From Aselliscus stoliczkanus (Eukaryota > Chordata > Mammalia > Chiroptera > Hipposideridae): a stretch of DNA of 64,000 nt. Location: assembly GCA_033961575.1 (NCBI GenBank), contig CM066731.1:85643501-85707500 (forward strand), in the 5' to 3' direction. The number at the start of each line of letters is the position of its first letter. Position 1 is the stretch's first letter. Positions 12,324-24,513 of the stretch are shown here, piece by piece. Below the pieces are notes generated by a model, which was given only the letters and a program-made list of their open reading frames with translations, had not been told where the DNA came from and did no database searches. The position numbers were made by a program, and so were the translations under genes.

Positions 12324-12649
12324 CAGCACCATCAAATAGAAATATAATAGAACCACAGAGATGACTTTACATTTTTTTTCCTACCAGCCATGTTAGAAGA
12401 GGACAGAAAGGTCAGAAATGAAATTCATTTTAAGAATGCACTTTATCTAACATAGTATATTCAAAATATTGTCATTGCAACATAAAATTATTATAAATTT
12501 ATTAATGAAATCAGCTACATTATTTTTTAAATACTATTTTCAACTCCAGTTTGTAGTTTACACTTTCAGTTAGCAGCCATATGCATCTGTCAGATTTAAA
12601 GTACTCGGTGATCACATGTGGCTAATGGCTACTTACATTGGACAGCCAG
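12324..12649 (+). mobile_element. hAT-type MITE with CAG...CCAG ends
   Basis: The left end cagcaccatcaaatagaaat and right end ttacattggacagccag are degenerate inverted copies of a CAGTGCTGTCCAATA-type terminus. The internal sequence (gccatgttag, cacatgtggctaatggctac) fits a common mammalian hAT-derived repeat. The exact family name is not certain. Confidence 0.75.
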
Positions 12650-12805
12650 AACTAAAGCCTTGCTCTAACATCACCGGAAAAAGAAGATTACAGCCCCAGC
12701 AGATAAACTGTAGCCAGAATGAAAAAAAAGTGACGTATTAGGTAAAATCATCTGGTCTTGATGACTTATTAGAAGTCATGTGTGAGTGGGAAGAATCGAC
12801 ACACT

Positions 12806-13255
12806 TTTTTTTTTTTTTTAAGATTTTATTGGGGAATTGGGGGAGGGGAACAGACAAGTTTCTGTCCTTTTGTTCTTCAGTCTAGTTGTGGAGGACGTTG
12901 CCTCACTGACCCATGTTGATATTATCATTGCACTCTTCCCAGGTGAGGCAGATCGGTCACTGGCCATTGGATGGCCGCTCACAGCGACTCTTCGCAGCTC
13001 ACGCCAGCTGCCTGCTGCTCAAGCCAGCTGCCAGCCACTCACGGTAGCTTTACAGCAGTGCACTGCAGCCTCACTGCAGCCTACACTGTCTCAGGCGACT
13101 CATGGCAGCCCAGCTCCAGGTTGAGCTGTTGTTCACCATCTTAGCTGTAGAGGGTGCAGCATCACTGGTCCTAATGTGGGATCTGAACCCTGGCCCTGCT
13201 GTTCAGAGCTGGCATCCCAAGCCAGCTCTTAACCAACGGGCCACTTGGCCAGCCC
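12806..13255 (-). mobile_element. Long tRNA-derived SINE (T+ form)
   Basis: The reverse complement reads gggctggccaagtggcccgt...cccccaattccccaataaaatctt and an A tail (T run from 12806). The flanks tcgacacact (12796-12805) and tcaacacact (13256-13265) are a duplication with one CG-to-CA change. Confidence 0.92.
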
Positions 13256-13857
13256 TCAACACACTCTCTTATTTGTTGACTTATAGTAAATATTATGAAA
13301 AAAAGGGAAAAATCAATTACAAAACATCACATGATTCTTGAGACAAGGAAAGATATATTAGATATTCAGCAAGCAAACTACTTCACCATGTGGGTGGAAA
13401 AAACCACTCACATAAATAAAAAATATATGGAAAATATAAATGTTTCACTAGTAGTTTGGGAAATTATTTTTTAATCATTTAATCATACAGCAATTATATA
13501 TCTATATAAGTTTTATCCCAAGATCATTTTCATTTATTTAAATTATGACATTTAGAAAAGTTGTCCTTTGGGAGAACTTTGTAACTGCCATTTTGTTTTA
13601 AGACTGCAAACAATTATAAATTGGCCAAGTAGTAGTATATGTTGATCTAGTTTTATGTAAAAAATTGGATCAAGAAAAAACAGTCTCATAACAGCTTCAA
13701 TGAAACAAAAACACAAAAAAATTTCAAATAGTCAAGTTTAAAATAGAGATTTTTCTTCGTTTAGTAGTTTTTACCTAAGAATTTTTTTTCAATTATGCAT
13801 ATTTTGTTTTTATGTAAGGTACTAATGACATAATGGGAAATTAATGTTGGGACAATA

Positions 13858-14120
13858 TCGTATAGTAGAAAAAGAATCAGAATTAGTTGGGTCTAATTTT
13901 CAGCATCAACACAATCTACCTGGGTGGTTTCGCCTTTGGGCATCTTACTTAACTTTCCTGTGCTTCAATTTTTTTCATCTGCAACATAATTATATATTAC
14001 TTGTTCTGTAGACTGCTGGTATAAATTGGAGAAAATACATACAAAATATATACATATGTAATAGTTTAACAAATGTAAAAAATACATAATAGGCTCTCAG
14101 ATGTCATAATTGTTATTCAC
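13858..14120 (+). mobile_element. MIR SINE
   Basis: Blocks ttgggtctaattttcagcat, catcttacttaactttcctg, cttcaatttttttcatctgc and a trailing ataggctctcagatgtcata follow the MIR layout. Confidence 0.75.
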
Positions 14121-15282
14121 ATGGATAATGATTTTTGATTCAGTATAACTTTATATGAGAAAACATACAAGATTAACATTAAAACAAATGCTTGAACATT
14201 TTCATGTTAATTTGAGGGATTTTCATCTCTTCAGCTAAATTAAAAATATAACAGTGCTATTCTTTTCATTAATATTATAGAAATACGTCCCTCTGTATTA
14301 CATGGAAGAGCCAATTTTTATACATCAGCCCTGAATAATTTCAATGAGAAGCAATAATATTTCAAGGTAATCAGATAAAAATATATATCTTTTCTTCTAA
14401 AGGACCAGTTATTTATCACCATTATTGTCAAAGCCATCATGAAAAAGTGTGAGAAAATTGAAAGTGCTCTTTTAAGTCCTGCTCATCTTTTTCTTTTTCT
14501 CTTTCTCTCTCTCTTTCTTTCTTTTTATTGTCAAAAAAAGGAAAATTAAGTTTCTCTATACTTCATCTCCATAGCTGAATATTTTTTCTTTTATGTCTTC
14601 CCTGAAACACTAACACAAATCTTTCCATATTGAACTCTGACTTTATTACTGCTTTTCTGTGTGGCCCAAGCTGAAGTATTTGTAAATAATGTGTAATTAA
14701 CTTACTAAAATCCAGTAGATCAGCATTTATTAAATGGTTTTTGATTAAAAAAATCTAAATCCCAAATCCTTCACATTGCAACACTTGAAAAATTTCAATT
14801 AAAGTGAATTACTAGAAAAATAAAATGAAAAATAAAACTGTAATATAAAAGCTCAAGGTTTTTCATCTCTTAGAGTCAACAAACATATTAAATTTTAATA
14901 TAATCAGAACAAGCATAACAGAGAAATAATGAAATATATGCACTGTTCATTGCATCTATGAGTAATCAATTAATATAGAAAATATTGCACAAATGTTTGT
15001 CATTCTACAGTTATAACTAAATGGATGTTTATGAGAAATATAACAGTACTCCATATTAAGTACTTGGAAGCACACTTTAAATACCATTATATTAACAATC
15101 AAATATTAATATAAGTGAGATTGCTTCTCACTTATTAACTTATCTAATTTAGGTTGCATTGACTATAGTGCTACTCACAGAGAACAATGTATAAATAAAC
15201 TGCTTCAATGTCTTATTTTGATACCACTCATAGTAGAGAACCAGTGTTACAGTGGTGTGTTGATGGGAATAGAAGAGATTTT
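14121..15282. other. Unannotated low-GC sequence
   Basis: Only a pyrimidine-rich tract (about 14489-14527, ttctc units) stands out. No gene or repeat is recognised. Confidence 0.5.
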
Positions 15283-15296
15283 AAAACAATTTCAGT

Positions 15297-15925
15297 GGGC
15301 CGGCCGAGTGGCTCAGTTGGTTAAGAGTTGGCTTAGAGCACATGCTCTGAGCAACAGGGCCGCCAGTTCGATTCTCACATGGGCCAGTGAATGCTGCACC
15401 CTAGCTGAGCTGTTGCTGAGTTGCAACAGGTGGCAGCTGGTGTAACAACAAGATTGCCTGTTCAGTGGTGGGCTACGCCTACCTGCAACTAAAGATTGAA
15501 CTCCGCGCCTTGAGCTGAGTTGCCACCTGGATGGCTCAGTGAATAGGGTGTGCTCTCTTAACAACAAGGCTGCCAGGTTCGACTCCCACATGAGATGGTG
15601 GCTATGCCCACCCGCAACTAAGACTGAACTCAGCACCTTGAGCTGAGCTGCTGCCCGGATGGCTCAGTGGATAGTGCTCTTAACAACAAGGCTGCTCATT
15701 CGACTCCTGCATGGGACGATGGTTATGCCCACCTGCAACTAAGATTGAACCAGCACCTTGAGCTTAGAGGCCATGAGCTGCCAACGGGAAGCCAGATGGC
15801 GACTGGCGCCCTCCACAACGAAGATTGAAGAACAACTTGGCTGGTCCCCTCCCCCAAGTCCCCAACACTGTTCCCCTCCCCCAATGCCCCAATAAAATCT
15901 TTAATAAAAAACAAAAAACAAAAAT
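15297..15925 (+). mobile_element. Trimeric tRNA-derived SINE (Ves-like)
   Basis: Three tRNA-like units are in tandem. Unit 1 starts gggccggccgagtggctcag with B-box cagttcgattc (15364-15374). Unit 2 starts ggatggctcagtgaatag (15529) with ggttcgactcc (15576-15586). Unit 3 starts ggatggctcagtggatag (15657) with cattcgactcc (15697-15707). The units are joined by ctgcaactaagattgaac-type linkers. The 3' end cccctcccccaatgccccaa continues into taaaatcttt, shared with the long SINEs. The duplication aaaacaatttcagt / aaaacaattttagt lies at 15283-15296 and 15926-15939. Confidence 0.93.
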
Positions 15926-15939
15926 AAAACAATTTTAGT

Positions 15940-16753
15940 AAATTCATATTATTCTCAGACTATTCCAAAAATGTAGCATAGGGTGCTTTAGTTTTAAAAT
16001 CCATTATCAATCTTTCATCACTAGCTAGTCTCTATTTTTAAAATTAGAATTAAATTTAAGTTGTCTTTTGACTAAAAAATAGATATTGATGGTAAACTTC
16101 CTATGCATGGCTATTTTCTTGAAAGTGAAATTCAAAATGTTCTACCAAGTTTTGAAGGTGTTTGGTAATAATTCTTCATAGATATACAATAACACCATTA
16201 CTGAACTGATTGATAATGGTTCTTATATTGTGGAATATCATAACAATTTTTAAAGCTCAGTTATTGAAATTTTCTAAACCTTGTTTTTTTGCCCTTTTAT
16301 GTCACATACTATTGAAAAATGCCTATATTCCATCCTTGCATGGAAATGTTAAAATCGTTAAAAATAATGAATATAAACAAATAATCAAGTATGGATGTCC
16401 AAAGTATATGTTTATATCAGGTCAAAGCTGATCTCCTGTCCAGAATAACAGTTGCAGAAATGTGTTTGCCTATTATTCAAACATAATTGACAGAATTCTT
16501 CTCCTTACTAATTACTATACCTCAGTATTCAAAAAGTGTGTTATGATGTTTCGATATCACATAATAAAAAATAATCTTAATTATAATACATATTCTTTAA
16601 GTGACTCACAGCTTTTACTAAATCACTAACACATTTTAATGTATCTGAGGTTTTGTTTTTGCTTTGTTGTTATTTTTCGGTTTTGCAGCAATATTTCCTC
16701 AATGAAGAAAGCAGTACATTGATTTACATTTAACATAAACTTTTTAATCTGCA
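15940..16753. other. Unannotated low-GC sequence
   Basis: No feature recognised. Confidence 0.5.
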
Positions 16754-17260
16754 TGTGGTAGCCAGCCTCCAAGACGGCCCCCAAAAAACATTTCCTGGCA
16801 TTTTCAGTCTTGTATAGCTCCTCCCCACTGTGCCAGGATTGATTTGTGTTTCCTACTGCATGTGGCAGATATGATGTTATGCAATTTTCAAGTTAAATTA
16901 TAAGACTGCTACTTCTGTCTAGAGGGTATTTACTGTCTGTCTCTCTCATTCTCTCTTGGATCACTCTACCTGGGAGAAGCAATTGTGAACAGTGCTATGA
17001 AGAGGCCACCAGGATAAGGGAGAGACTCGAGACCTATGTAACTTGTTGGATGCTAATCTTTCAGCCTCATTTGAGTCCTCAGATGGTTGCAGCTCTGGTC
17101 AACAGCTTGACTAGAACTTCGTGAACTATCCTAAGACAGACCTACTCACTCAGATGTTCCACATTCCTGACCCATGGAAATCATGAGAAAATACAAGTTT
17201 GAATTTTTTAAGCTGTTAAGTTTTGGATGATTTGTTACACAGCAATAGATAACTAATATA
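16754..17260 (+). mobile_element. LTR, MaLR/MLT1-like
   Basis: It starts tgtggtagccagcctccaag and ends gttacacagcaatagataac followed by taata. The late blocks cattcctgacccatggaaat and aagctgttaagttttggatg match the 3' part of MLT1-type LTRs. No internal element is attached, so it reads as solo or truncated. Confidence 0.65.
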
Positions 17261-17480
17261 CTGGGTTACTAAGCCATAATTTTTCTCTATCTTTGCAGGT
17301 CATTGGAACTGAATCCCAAAATAATGTGATATTACAATGTATTGCCCTTCAGAGTTAGTTGTGTTTGTTAGCAATGAGGTTAAAGAAAGTAATCCTTCCT
17401 TCTGATCATCACCATAGGCAAAGAGCTGTTGTTTTAACAATATCTGAGCATTGTAAGATTAAATACAAAAATACTTTGAT

Positions 17481-17951
17481 GGGGTCGGCTGAGTGGCACA
17501 TTGGTTAAGAGTGGGCTTGGGACTCCTGCTCTGAGCATCAGGGCCCCAGTTTGGATCCCACATTAGGACCAGTAATGCTGCGCCCTCTACAGCTAAGATG
17601 GTGAACAACAGCTCAACCTGGAACTGGGCTGCCGTGAGTCACCCGTGACAGAGTAGGCTGTAGCGAGGCTGCAGTGGGCTGCCATAAGCTACCATGAGTG
17701 GCCGGCAGCCAACGTGAGCAAGCTGGCAGCCGGCGTGAGCTGTGAAGAGCCGCTGTGAGCGGCAGTCCAGTGGCCGGCGACCGATCTGCCTCACCAGGGA
17801 AGAGCGCACAATAATGCCTACATGGGCCAGTGAAGCAATGTCCTCCACAACTAGACTGAAGATAAAAAGGATAGCCACTTTTCTGTTCCCCTTACCCAAT
17901 TCCCCAGTGCTGTTCCCCACCTCCAATTCCCCTATTAAAAAAAAAACAAAA
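17481..17951 (+). mobile_element. Long tRNA-derived SINE (T+ form)
   Basis: Head ggggtcggctgagtggcaca, body with cctctacagctaagatggtg, and end ccaattcccctattaaaa, where the AATAAA signal has decayed. The duplication actttgat lies at 17473-17480 and 17952-17959. Confidence 0.92.
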
Positions 17952-17959
17952 AACTTTGA

Positions 17960-19204
17960 TTGCTTTATGTGTTCTAAGATTTGGTATTCCATATCATTGA
18001 CAATTTCCTAAATATGTCAGACAATGTTGTAACAGTTGACTGGTGCTTGACCTACCTTCTTTGCCACAGATATACACAACATTTACAGGCACACATCTTT
18101 GATACAGCCTTTCACTAATGTCTCAGTAATTTTATATGGTCTTTTAGTCTTCAACATGATGTGCTACTTTATAAGAAGTCCTTGAAGAACCAGTGTTCAT
18201 ATTTGAATTATTAAATGTCAACTTCCTTTCAATTTTTAATTCAATATCATTTCTTTCAAAATTTCTTCATGGGTGAATGTGTTCCTTTTTTATTTTGTAT
18301 GTAAATGCTGCTTAAATTGTAATAGATTCATTCCTTCATTAGCCAGTGTGTTATGCTAGCACTCCATTATGAATAATGCTTACAAAACTAAACACAATAT
18401 TTAAAGGATTATACTTTTGAGTAAAATTAGTATCCATTATTTTGATTTTCTTTTGTTTAGATTCACTTGTACTGTTGTAATTAAGCTTACAACTATAGCT
18501 ACATACAAAATATGTCATAATTCTTGACAAAAAGAAACATAAACTTGTTTTACCATATAAAAGTTGGGGTGAACAAATAAATAACACAAATTATGCTTTC
18601 CTAATTTGGCTAATACTATAAGATTATAAATTTTTAAAAGATTTGATAAAAACAATGTTTATACAAACAAGTTATAAAGATAACTAAATGCTTAAGTTTT
18701 CTCATGTTTTTCATACTTTTAGGTTTCATTTAACAGATTAACCTTAAAACATCATATGAGTAGTATTCAGCTCATATCAGATACTACTTATCATGAAAGA
18801 TTGTCAATATTCAAATGGATCTGTTTCCTATTCAATGAGACAAGTCCCTGATCATGTGCTTCGAGTGTTGCAGCAAGTTCTTAAAACATTTACAATTTTT
18901 GTATCAATAAGCAGTTTATTGACTGGCATCAATCCATCGGCAATACTCGACATCCTATGTAGAGTTTCACAGTTCTTCTGAATTTGACTTCATTTGTATG
19001 AAAGACAGAGAATCTCAGGTGAGATGGTGTAGAGCAAAAAACATAACTCGTGTTTATAATATGAAATTTTTAAATTTAGATAGATTCAAAATGTCCATAT
19101 TAGAATGAGGGATATGGAAAATGGTAATTTTCTATCCATTGTTTTTAAAAAATTCCTGTCATGTTACTACTTACCCCAGTTGGTTAAATTACTCTAAAAA
19201 TGAG
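17960..19204. other. Unannotated low-GC sequence
   Basis: No repeat family or coding region recognised. Confidence 0.5.
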
Positions 19205-19406
19205 GTCACTTTATTTATTTATTTATTTATTTATGTATGTATTTATTTATTTACTTACTTACTTATTTATTTAGCTGAGCCATCCTGCCACCTGTTGGCA
19301 GCTCAGTGGCAGCTCAGCTCAGGCTGTGAATTGAACCTGCCATCCTGTTGCTCAGAGCTTGCACTCTTGAGCGACCTCTTAACCAACTGAGCCACTCGGC
19401 CAGCTA
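19205..19406 (-). mobile_element. Ves-like SINE fragment with TTTA/TTAC tail
   Basis: The reverse complement starts agctggccgagtggctcagt and has a tRNA-like head with ggcaggttcaatt. It stops after the first unit, then passes into a tail of AAAT/GTAA units (plus-strand ttta and ttac repeats, 19205-19273). No duplication was resolved. Confidence 0.82.
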
Positions 19407-19409
19407 TTA

Positions 19410-20828
19410 ATAAACCTGATAACCTTTAATCAAACAAAGCACTGGTCTATTAAATGAAAAATAAAATAAAATAATTTAGAAATGAGATTGGTGTCCTATA
19501 GTCAATGGAAAGAAAACCAAACAAACAGAAAACCAAGGCTTGGGGAGTATAGGGCCTTATAAGCAGTGGAGCACTCTTCCTGAGGGACTTCATAGAGCTT
19601 TAGAAGCAGCAATGCACAAACAGGGCAGGATTGGCTGGGATTACATATCTGACTGTATTTAGGAAGATCAAGGAACCAGGAAATAAATATAGAGTTCAGA
19701 GTTGGTCTGGTGTTTGGGTATTGGCTGACTTAATATCCTGCATTTCTGGTCAAGAAGAGCATTTGCAAGAATATGAAAATTCAGTTTGCTGAAGTGGTGC
19801 CCCTGTCAGAAATGGCTCCATTTTGGGCCTAGAAATTTATTTCAACACATCTTTATCATTAACTCCAACTAACTTTTGTTTAACCATTTCTCAGAAAAAG
19901 TAGTATCAATGCCCTCTCCAGGTAAAATATATTAAAGTCCATATTTTATTTTGAATGACTTCATAACAGAATACTCTGTAAGCAAGACTGCATATTAGTA
20001 GCCAAAACTTGTAATGCATCTTAAGGCAATGATTTATTTCTGGTTTTGAAAACGGGTGCCTATCCCAAGTTCACCATTCTCTGGCTATGTAGCTCTGAAA
20101 AACAATTGTTTTAAAACTGAGCATCTACATAAGACAAACAGACATAATAATATGTGACATTCTTTTGAGGATTTGAATAATGCACATAGGACATTTTGAC
20201 TTGTCTTAAAATATAACAGAACTTCCATAAATGGAAATAATTTTATAAAGAAACCATAATGATGATCAACTCTAGAAATTGCTAGGTCAAGCATTTTCTT
20301 TCTTCTATACACTGTTTTAAAAATCATACACACATAAAAAAATGAAGTCTAAATTTCTGGCCTTTTTTTTTTTTTTGGAAAAAAAAATCAAAGATCTGGC
20401 AATACTAGACAATGTTACAACTATTCCATGGTGACAATTGGTTGTAGTTTCCCCCTTTAGATGAGACATGTGTCTGCCAAACCTAGTTGTCCTATATCTG
20501 GCAAGTTTCATCCATCTTAATGCCCAGTTTCACTACAACATTAATTTAAATGTTATTTCCATGTTGAAACCTCTACTTACCTAAACATTTTGTGTAGTCA
20601 ATTTTCATTTCTCTGGACCTTTATCTTGAAGAATAATGATCACACATTGAGTTGATCTGTACTGTTCATAGCAATGTTCAAATGCTGACAATATACTGTA
20701 AATATGTTTCCAAGTTAATAATTATCAACTATTAGTTATTTTACTTCTTTCTTATGTTGATTTTACATTAGGTCCTCTATACCTACATTATTATGCTCAA
20801 CCTTGATAAAAAGCAAACAAACAAATGA

Positions 20829-20833
<5 letters not shown>
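19410..20833. other. Unannotated sequence
   Basis: No repeat family or gene is recognised. A poly-T/poly-A pair near 20363-20388 is the only simple feature. Confidence 0.5.

Positions 20834-20878
<45 letters not shown>
20834..20878. repeat. TA dinucleotide microsatellite
   Basis: About 45 bp of uninterrupted ta units. Confidence 0.97.
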
Positions 20879-20881
<3 letters not shown>

Positions 20882-21371
20882 TTGTATAACCCACATGTCA
20901 AAAGTTTCCATGACAGAATCAAATTTTAAGGTTGCCTGATTCCCTAGTTGGTGCTACTTCCACATTGCTACTAGAGAAGAGAGTAGAAATGGGAAAGAAG
21001 CAAATAGACTTCTAAGTTAAAGTAAACTTAGACTTGTTTAGCTTTTAAACTGTGCTCAGTACAAAGGATTTATTTAAGTCAAAAATTCTGTCTTTGACAT
21101 ACTGGGGAATGAAATCAAAGTCAAATATATTGCATTAATTTCATCATGAATTTTGAACATTCAAAAAAGCATGAAGACTATTCTAATTAAGACATTAATG
21201 TGTATATGCAATCCACTATCTTAATAAATAAAGCAACATCAATAGAACTTATAATCTTTGTGTGTAGTTCTATAATCCCAAAAATCTCCATTCTCTTTTG
21301 AAATGACATATCTACTGCATTGGATTTTATATTTACATTTTTAGTACTTAAAGTATATATAATAAATCATA

Positions 21372-21372
<1 letters not shown>

Positions 21373-21412
<40 letters not shown>
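21373..21412. repeat. CA dinucleotide microsatellite
   Basis: About 40 bp of uninterrupted ca units. Confidence 0.97.
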
Positions 21413-21413
<1 letters not shown>

Positions 21414-21467
21414 TGCCAAAAAAAAAAGTATATACATTTTTTTGTTTTTTAAATCATTGTTGGTTGG

Positions 21468-21470
21468 TAT

Positions 21471-21509
<39 letters not shown>

Positions 21510-21609
21510 TTTTTGAGGGCAGTGTCACTGGCCCTCACATGTGGGACCCGAACCGGGGCCGCTGGCTTTCCAAGCCAGTGCTTAACCACTGCACCACTCA
21601 GCCGGCCCT
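21468..21609 (-). mobile_element. Short tRNA-derived SINE with ATTT tail
   Basis: The reverse complement reads gggccggctgagtggtgcag...ggttcgggtcccacatgtga, then gtgacactgccctc, then a tail of AAAT units (plus-strand attt repeat 21468-21514). It is the head-only form. Confidence 0.9.
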
Positions 21610-21809
21610 GTATATATATTTTAAGAAAGGAAAAAACGGTGTTAAAAATTGTAATAAATTGAATGATGGTAGCATTCATTTGATAAACACTATCTTTTGA
21701 GCAAATGTCATACTACACATTGCTACATAATTCAATTCAACTTCAAAAAGTAATACATAGATAACATCTATTAAAATGTGTATATATTTATTTGGCACCC
21801 AGGTATATA

Positions 21810-21855
21810 GGTAGATGATAGATAGATGATAGACGGATAGATAGATAGAGATATA
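21810..21855. repeat. GATA-type microsatellite
   Basis: Imperfect gata/gatg/gacg units (tagatgatagatagatgata and gatagatagatag). Confidence 0.9.
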
Positions 21856-21989
21856 ACATCCATATCTATCTAGCTATATATATCTGTGTGCAATATAAAG
21901 TATTACATTGAAAAAGGATTTACTTAACTCTAGTTCTTAGCTAATTATACATTTCCAAATTTTAAATAATATCTGCCTTCCCACACAGG

Positions 21990-22838
21990 TATTCTGCTGT
22001 ATCCAGTGTCCATTATTGTGATTGAGTAGTGAGCATTGTCTTTTGTACATTATCTATCATTTTCTTCCCTCTGGCTGCCTTGGTGTTGTGTAGTTTCACT
22101 CTGATATGTCTAAATATTTCTTGTTGTTTATCCTTCTTGGAATTACTTATACTTCCTGAATATTACTGTGTTTCATCAACTGGAAAATTCTTAGATATCT
22201 TTTCAAATATGTTCTTTCTTGTTCAAATATGTGAAAGAATATATTCTTTTGGGATTCCAGTTAGATATATATTGGATCTTCTTATTATATCCTCAACATG
22301 TATAAACCCTCTTTAATAGCTTCTTTTTTTTTCTCTGTGTTGTATTCTGGATCATTTATATGTATGTATTTGCCAGTACACTAAATCTCTCTTTCATTGT
22401 GCTCTTTTTTTTGTTTTTGTTTTTGAGGGCAGTGTCACTAGCCCTCATATGTGGGACCGAACCGGCTTTCCAAGCCAGCGCTTAACCACTGTGCCACTTG
22501 GCCGGCCCTCTTTCATTGTGTTCTTAATTTGTTTTGTAACATATTGGTTGTTTTTCACATATGCCAACTTGTATTTTAAAATCATGTTCATGTTTTTTAT
22601 TCACAATATTTCTTCTTTAAATACATATTTATATCATCTGCAATCCTAATTCTGCATTTTGTTCTTTCAGTTGTTTGCTCTTTCTGCTGACTCCCTCAAA
22701 TGCCATTTGTTTCAATTGATTTCTAATTTCTGTTTGTGAGCTCTTATTCAGCTGATCTCATTCAATGGAAATCCTAAAGAATCTAGGTTGAGCTTGCATT
22801 TCCTTAAAGCATATTTAGTTTTGCTTCTTAAGGCTCTC
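21990..22838 (-). mobile_element. Old LINE-1 ORF1-region fragment, antisense
   Basis: On the minus strand the order fits an old L1 ORF1 region: early part gaattaggattgcagatgat, late part gaaaagatatctaagaattt, gatgaaacacagtaatattc and ccaagaaggataaacaac. Frames are broken. The short SINE at 22407-22508 interrupts it. The match is at motif level only. Confidence 0.55.
22407..22508 (-). mobile_element. Short tRNA-derived SINE, internally shortened
   Basis: The reverse complement starts gggccggccaagtggcacag. Where other copies read cttgggaagccagcggccccggttcg-like sequence, this copy goes directly to gccggttcggtcc, so about 10 bases before the B-box are missing. The duplication tctttcattgtgctctt / tctttcattgtgttctt lies at 22390-22406 and 22509-22525. 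Confidence 0.93.
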
Positions 22839-22843
22839 TAAGG

Positions 22844-23508
22844 TAGTGCTTCTCGGTTGTTAATGTGTGTGATAGATAGAATAAAAGCCCTCAAAGTTGT
22901 TCATGTCTTAATTCCCCGAACCTATGTATATGTTACCTTGTATTCCATAAGGGCTTTGCAGATGGTGTTAAGTTAATGATATTAGATTATTCAGGTAGTC
23001 CCAATGTAATCACAAGGGAAAATAAGAAGGAGAAAGGAGGGTTATAGTAAGGAAAGGAGATGTGATGATGGGAACAGAGTGGGAGAGAGGGAGAGGTTTG
23101 AAATATTACAATGCTGGCACTAAAAACAGAGGAGAGGGCACAAGCCTAGAAAGGCAAGCTGCCTCTAGGAAACTGAAAGTCAAGGTGACTTTCAGAAAAA
23201 ACATGGTCTTCCAACATTTTGACATTAGGACTTCTGAACTCCAGTAAGATAATACATTTCTGTTGTTTTCCACTAAGTTTGTAATTACAACAGTCTGTTT
23301 ATTCCACTAAGTTTATTATAGCAGTGATAAAGAAGTAAGACAAGGTGCATGCAAATCACCTTGGGATCTAATTAAAAATAGAACGTGATAGTAGGCCTTA
23401 GAAGGAGTAAGAGTTTCTGTATTTTTAACAAGTTCCCAGGTGGTACAGATGCTGCTGCATGTGTATGGACCACACTTTCAGTATCAGGGAGCTAGGGTAA
23501 TATTAGCC
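22844..23508 (+). mobile_element. MER5-like hAT element, split by an LTR
   Basis: The left piece (22844-22869, agtgcttctcggttgttaat) and right piece (23343-23508, gcaaatcaccttgggatcta, aacaagttcccaggtggtac, gctgctgcatgtgtatggac) are the two sides of a MER5A-type element. An LTR occupies the middle. Confidence 0.78.
22870..23342 (+). mobile_element. LTR, MaLR/MLT1-like, nested in MER5-like element
   Basis: Block order fits MLT1-type LTRs: gtcttaattccccgaaccta, ggctttgcagatggtgttaa, a diverged middle, then aacatttt...ttctgaactcca and acatttctgttgttttccac. Near the end ttccactaagttt occurs twice (about 23268 and 23302), a 34-bp tandem duplication of the 3' part. Exact borders are uncertain by a few bases. 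Confidence 0.7.
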
Positions 23509-23519
23509 TGGGAACACAT

Positions 23520-24220
23520 TAGATAAAATTCTGTACTTCAGTTTTCCAAGACTATGCAGGTCTCTGAAATTCAAACTTTAAACACCATGTAAAGGCAACT
23601 TTTTTTTTTTTTTTGTACATGAAGTTCTCATTTAACTTTTCTCCTAGTATGACTCAATGACTTGTCTCTGTCTCCTGAAGAGGTCTTATAACCCAAAGCA
23701 CTAAATCTATGGCATAAGATGATACATGTAAGAAGGCCTTTATCTCATTTCTTATTCTCTTTACTGGTTTCAGCTACTCTGTCATTTTTGGTGTTTATAC
23801 TTTCTTGCCATCTTATGAAGACATTTATTACATCTTGTCCAGTATTCCCAGTTATTTATTTACTTATTTTTTGTACAAAGAGGAGGTTGTTTTCAGAATC
23901 TTTAATCTGCTAGAGTCCTAGAAATGGCAATTTTCATCTATATTTGCAAGTATAAAGGTTTCTACTAGTTTCCCAATGATTTCTGTTTTCTTTTAGGTGA
24001 TTCTTGCCACTATGACCAATTAGTTGCTAATTAAAACCATTATGTCCTAAATAGTAGTTAATAATGGTTTTGAGGAGTAAAAGTTAAATTCAGAGAGAAC
24101 AAGTGATTAATACAATTGTGTATGTGAATTGCTTTTACATATGTGACTAAAAAAGAGAAGTCAGTGAGAAAATAGGGGAATCTACATTTTCTGTTAATTT
24201 ACAATTACTAACTTAAATCT
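23520..24220. other. Unannotated sequence
   Basis: A poly-T run at about 23601-23616 is present. Nothing else is recognised. Confidence 0.45.
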
Positions 24221-24224
24221 CTGC

Positions 24225-24375
24225 AGATTCAATGAGCACTTCATATACATTAATGAGTTCAGTTGATCTCCACAATTTTATAGAATAAGGATTATCCTGA
24301 TTTTAGACATGAGAAAACTGAATAAGATAAAGAACTTTTAGAGAGCCTTGCTAAAAATGTGAGTAGAAACATACA
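24225..24375 (-). mobile_element. MIR SINE
   Basis: The plus strand reads ttatcctgattttagacatg, then agaaaactgaataagataaa, the antisense MIR core (cccattttacagatgaggaaactgaggc pattern), preceded by a tcctcacaa-like block (ctccacaattt). Confidence 0.75.
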
Positions 24376-24513
24376 TTTCAGAATAACACTAATATTTGTT
24401 ATGTATCTGGTTGTGCCAAGATCAGAAGAAAACAATTTCCTACAGCTTGAAAGGTAGAGAATCAGTAGTATAATCCAGGTTGTGAAACTGAATAAAGGAC
24501 ATCTCATTTAAAA

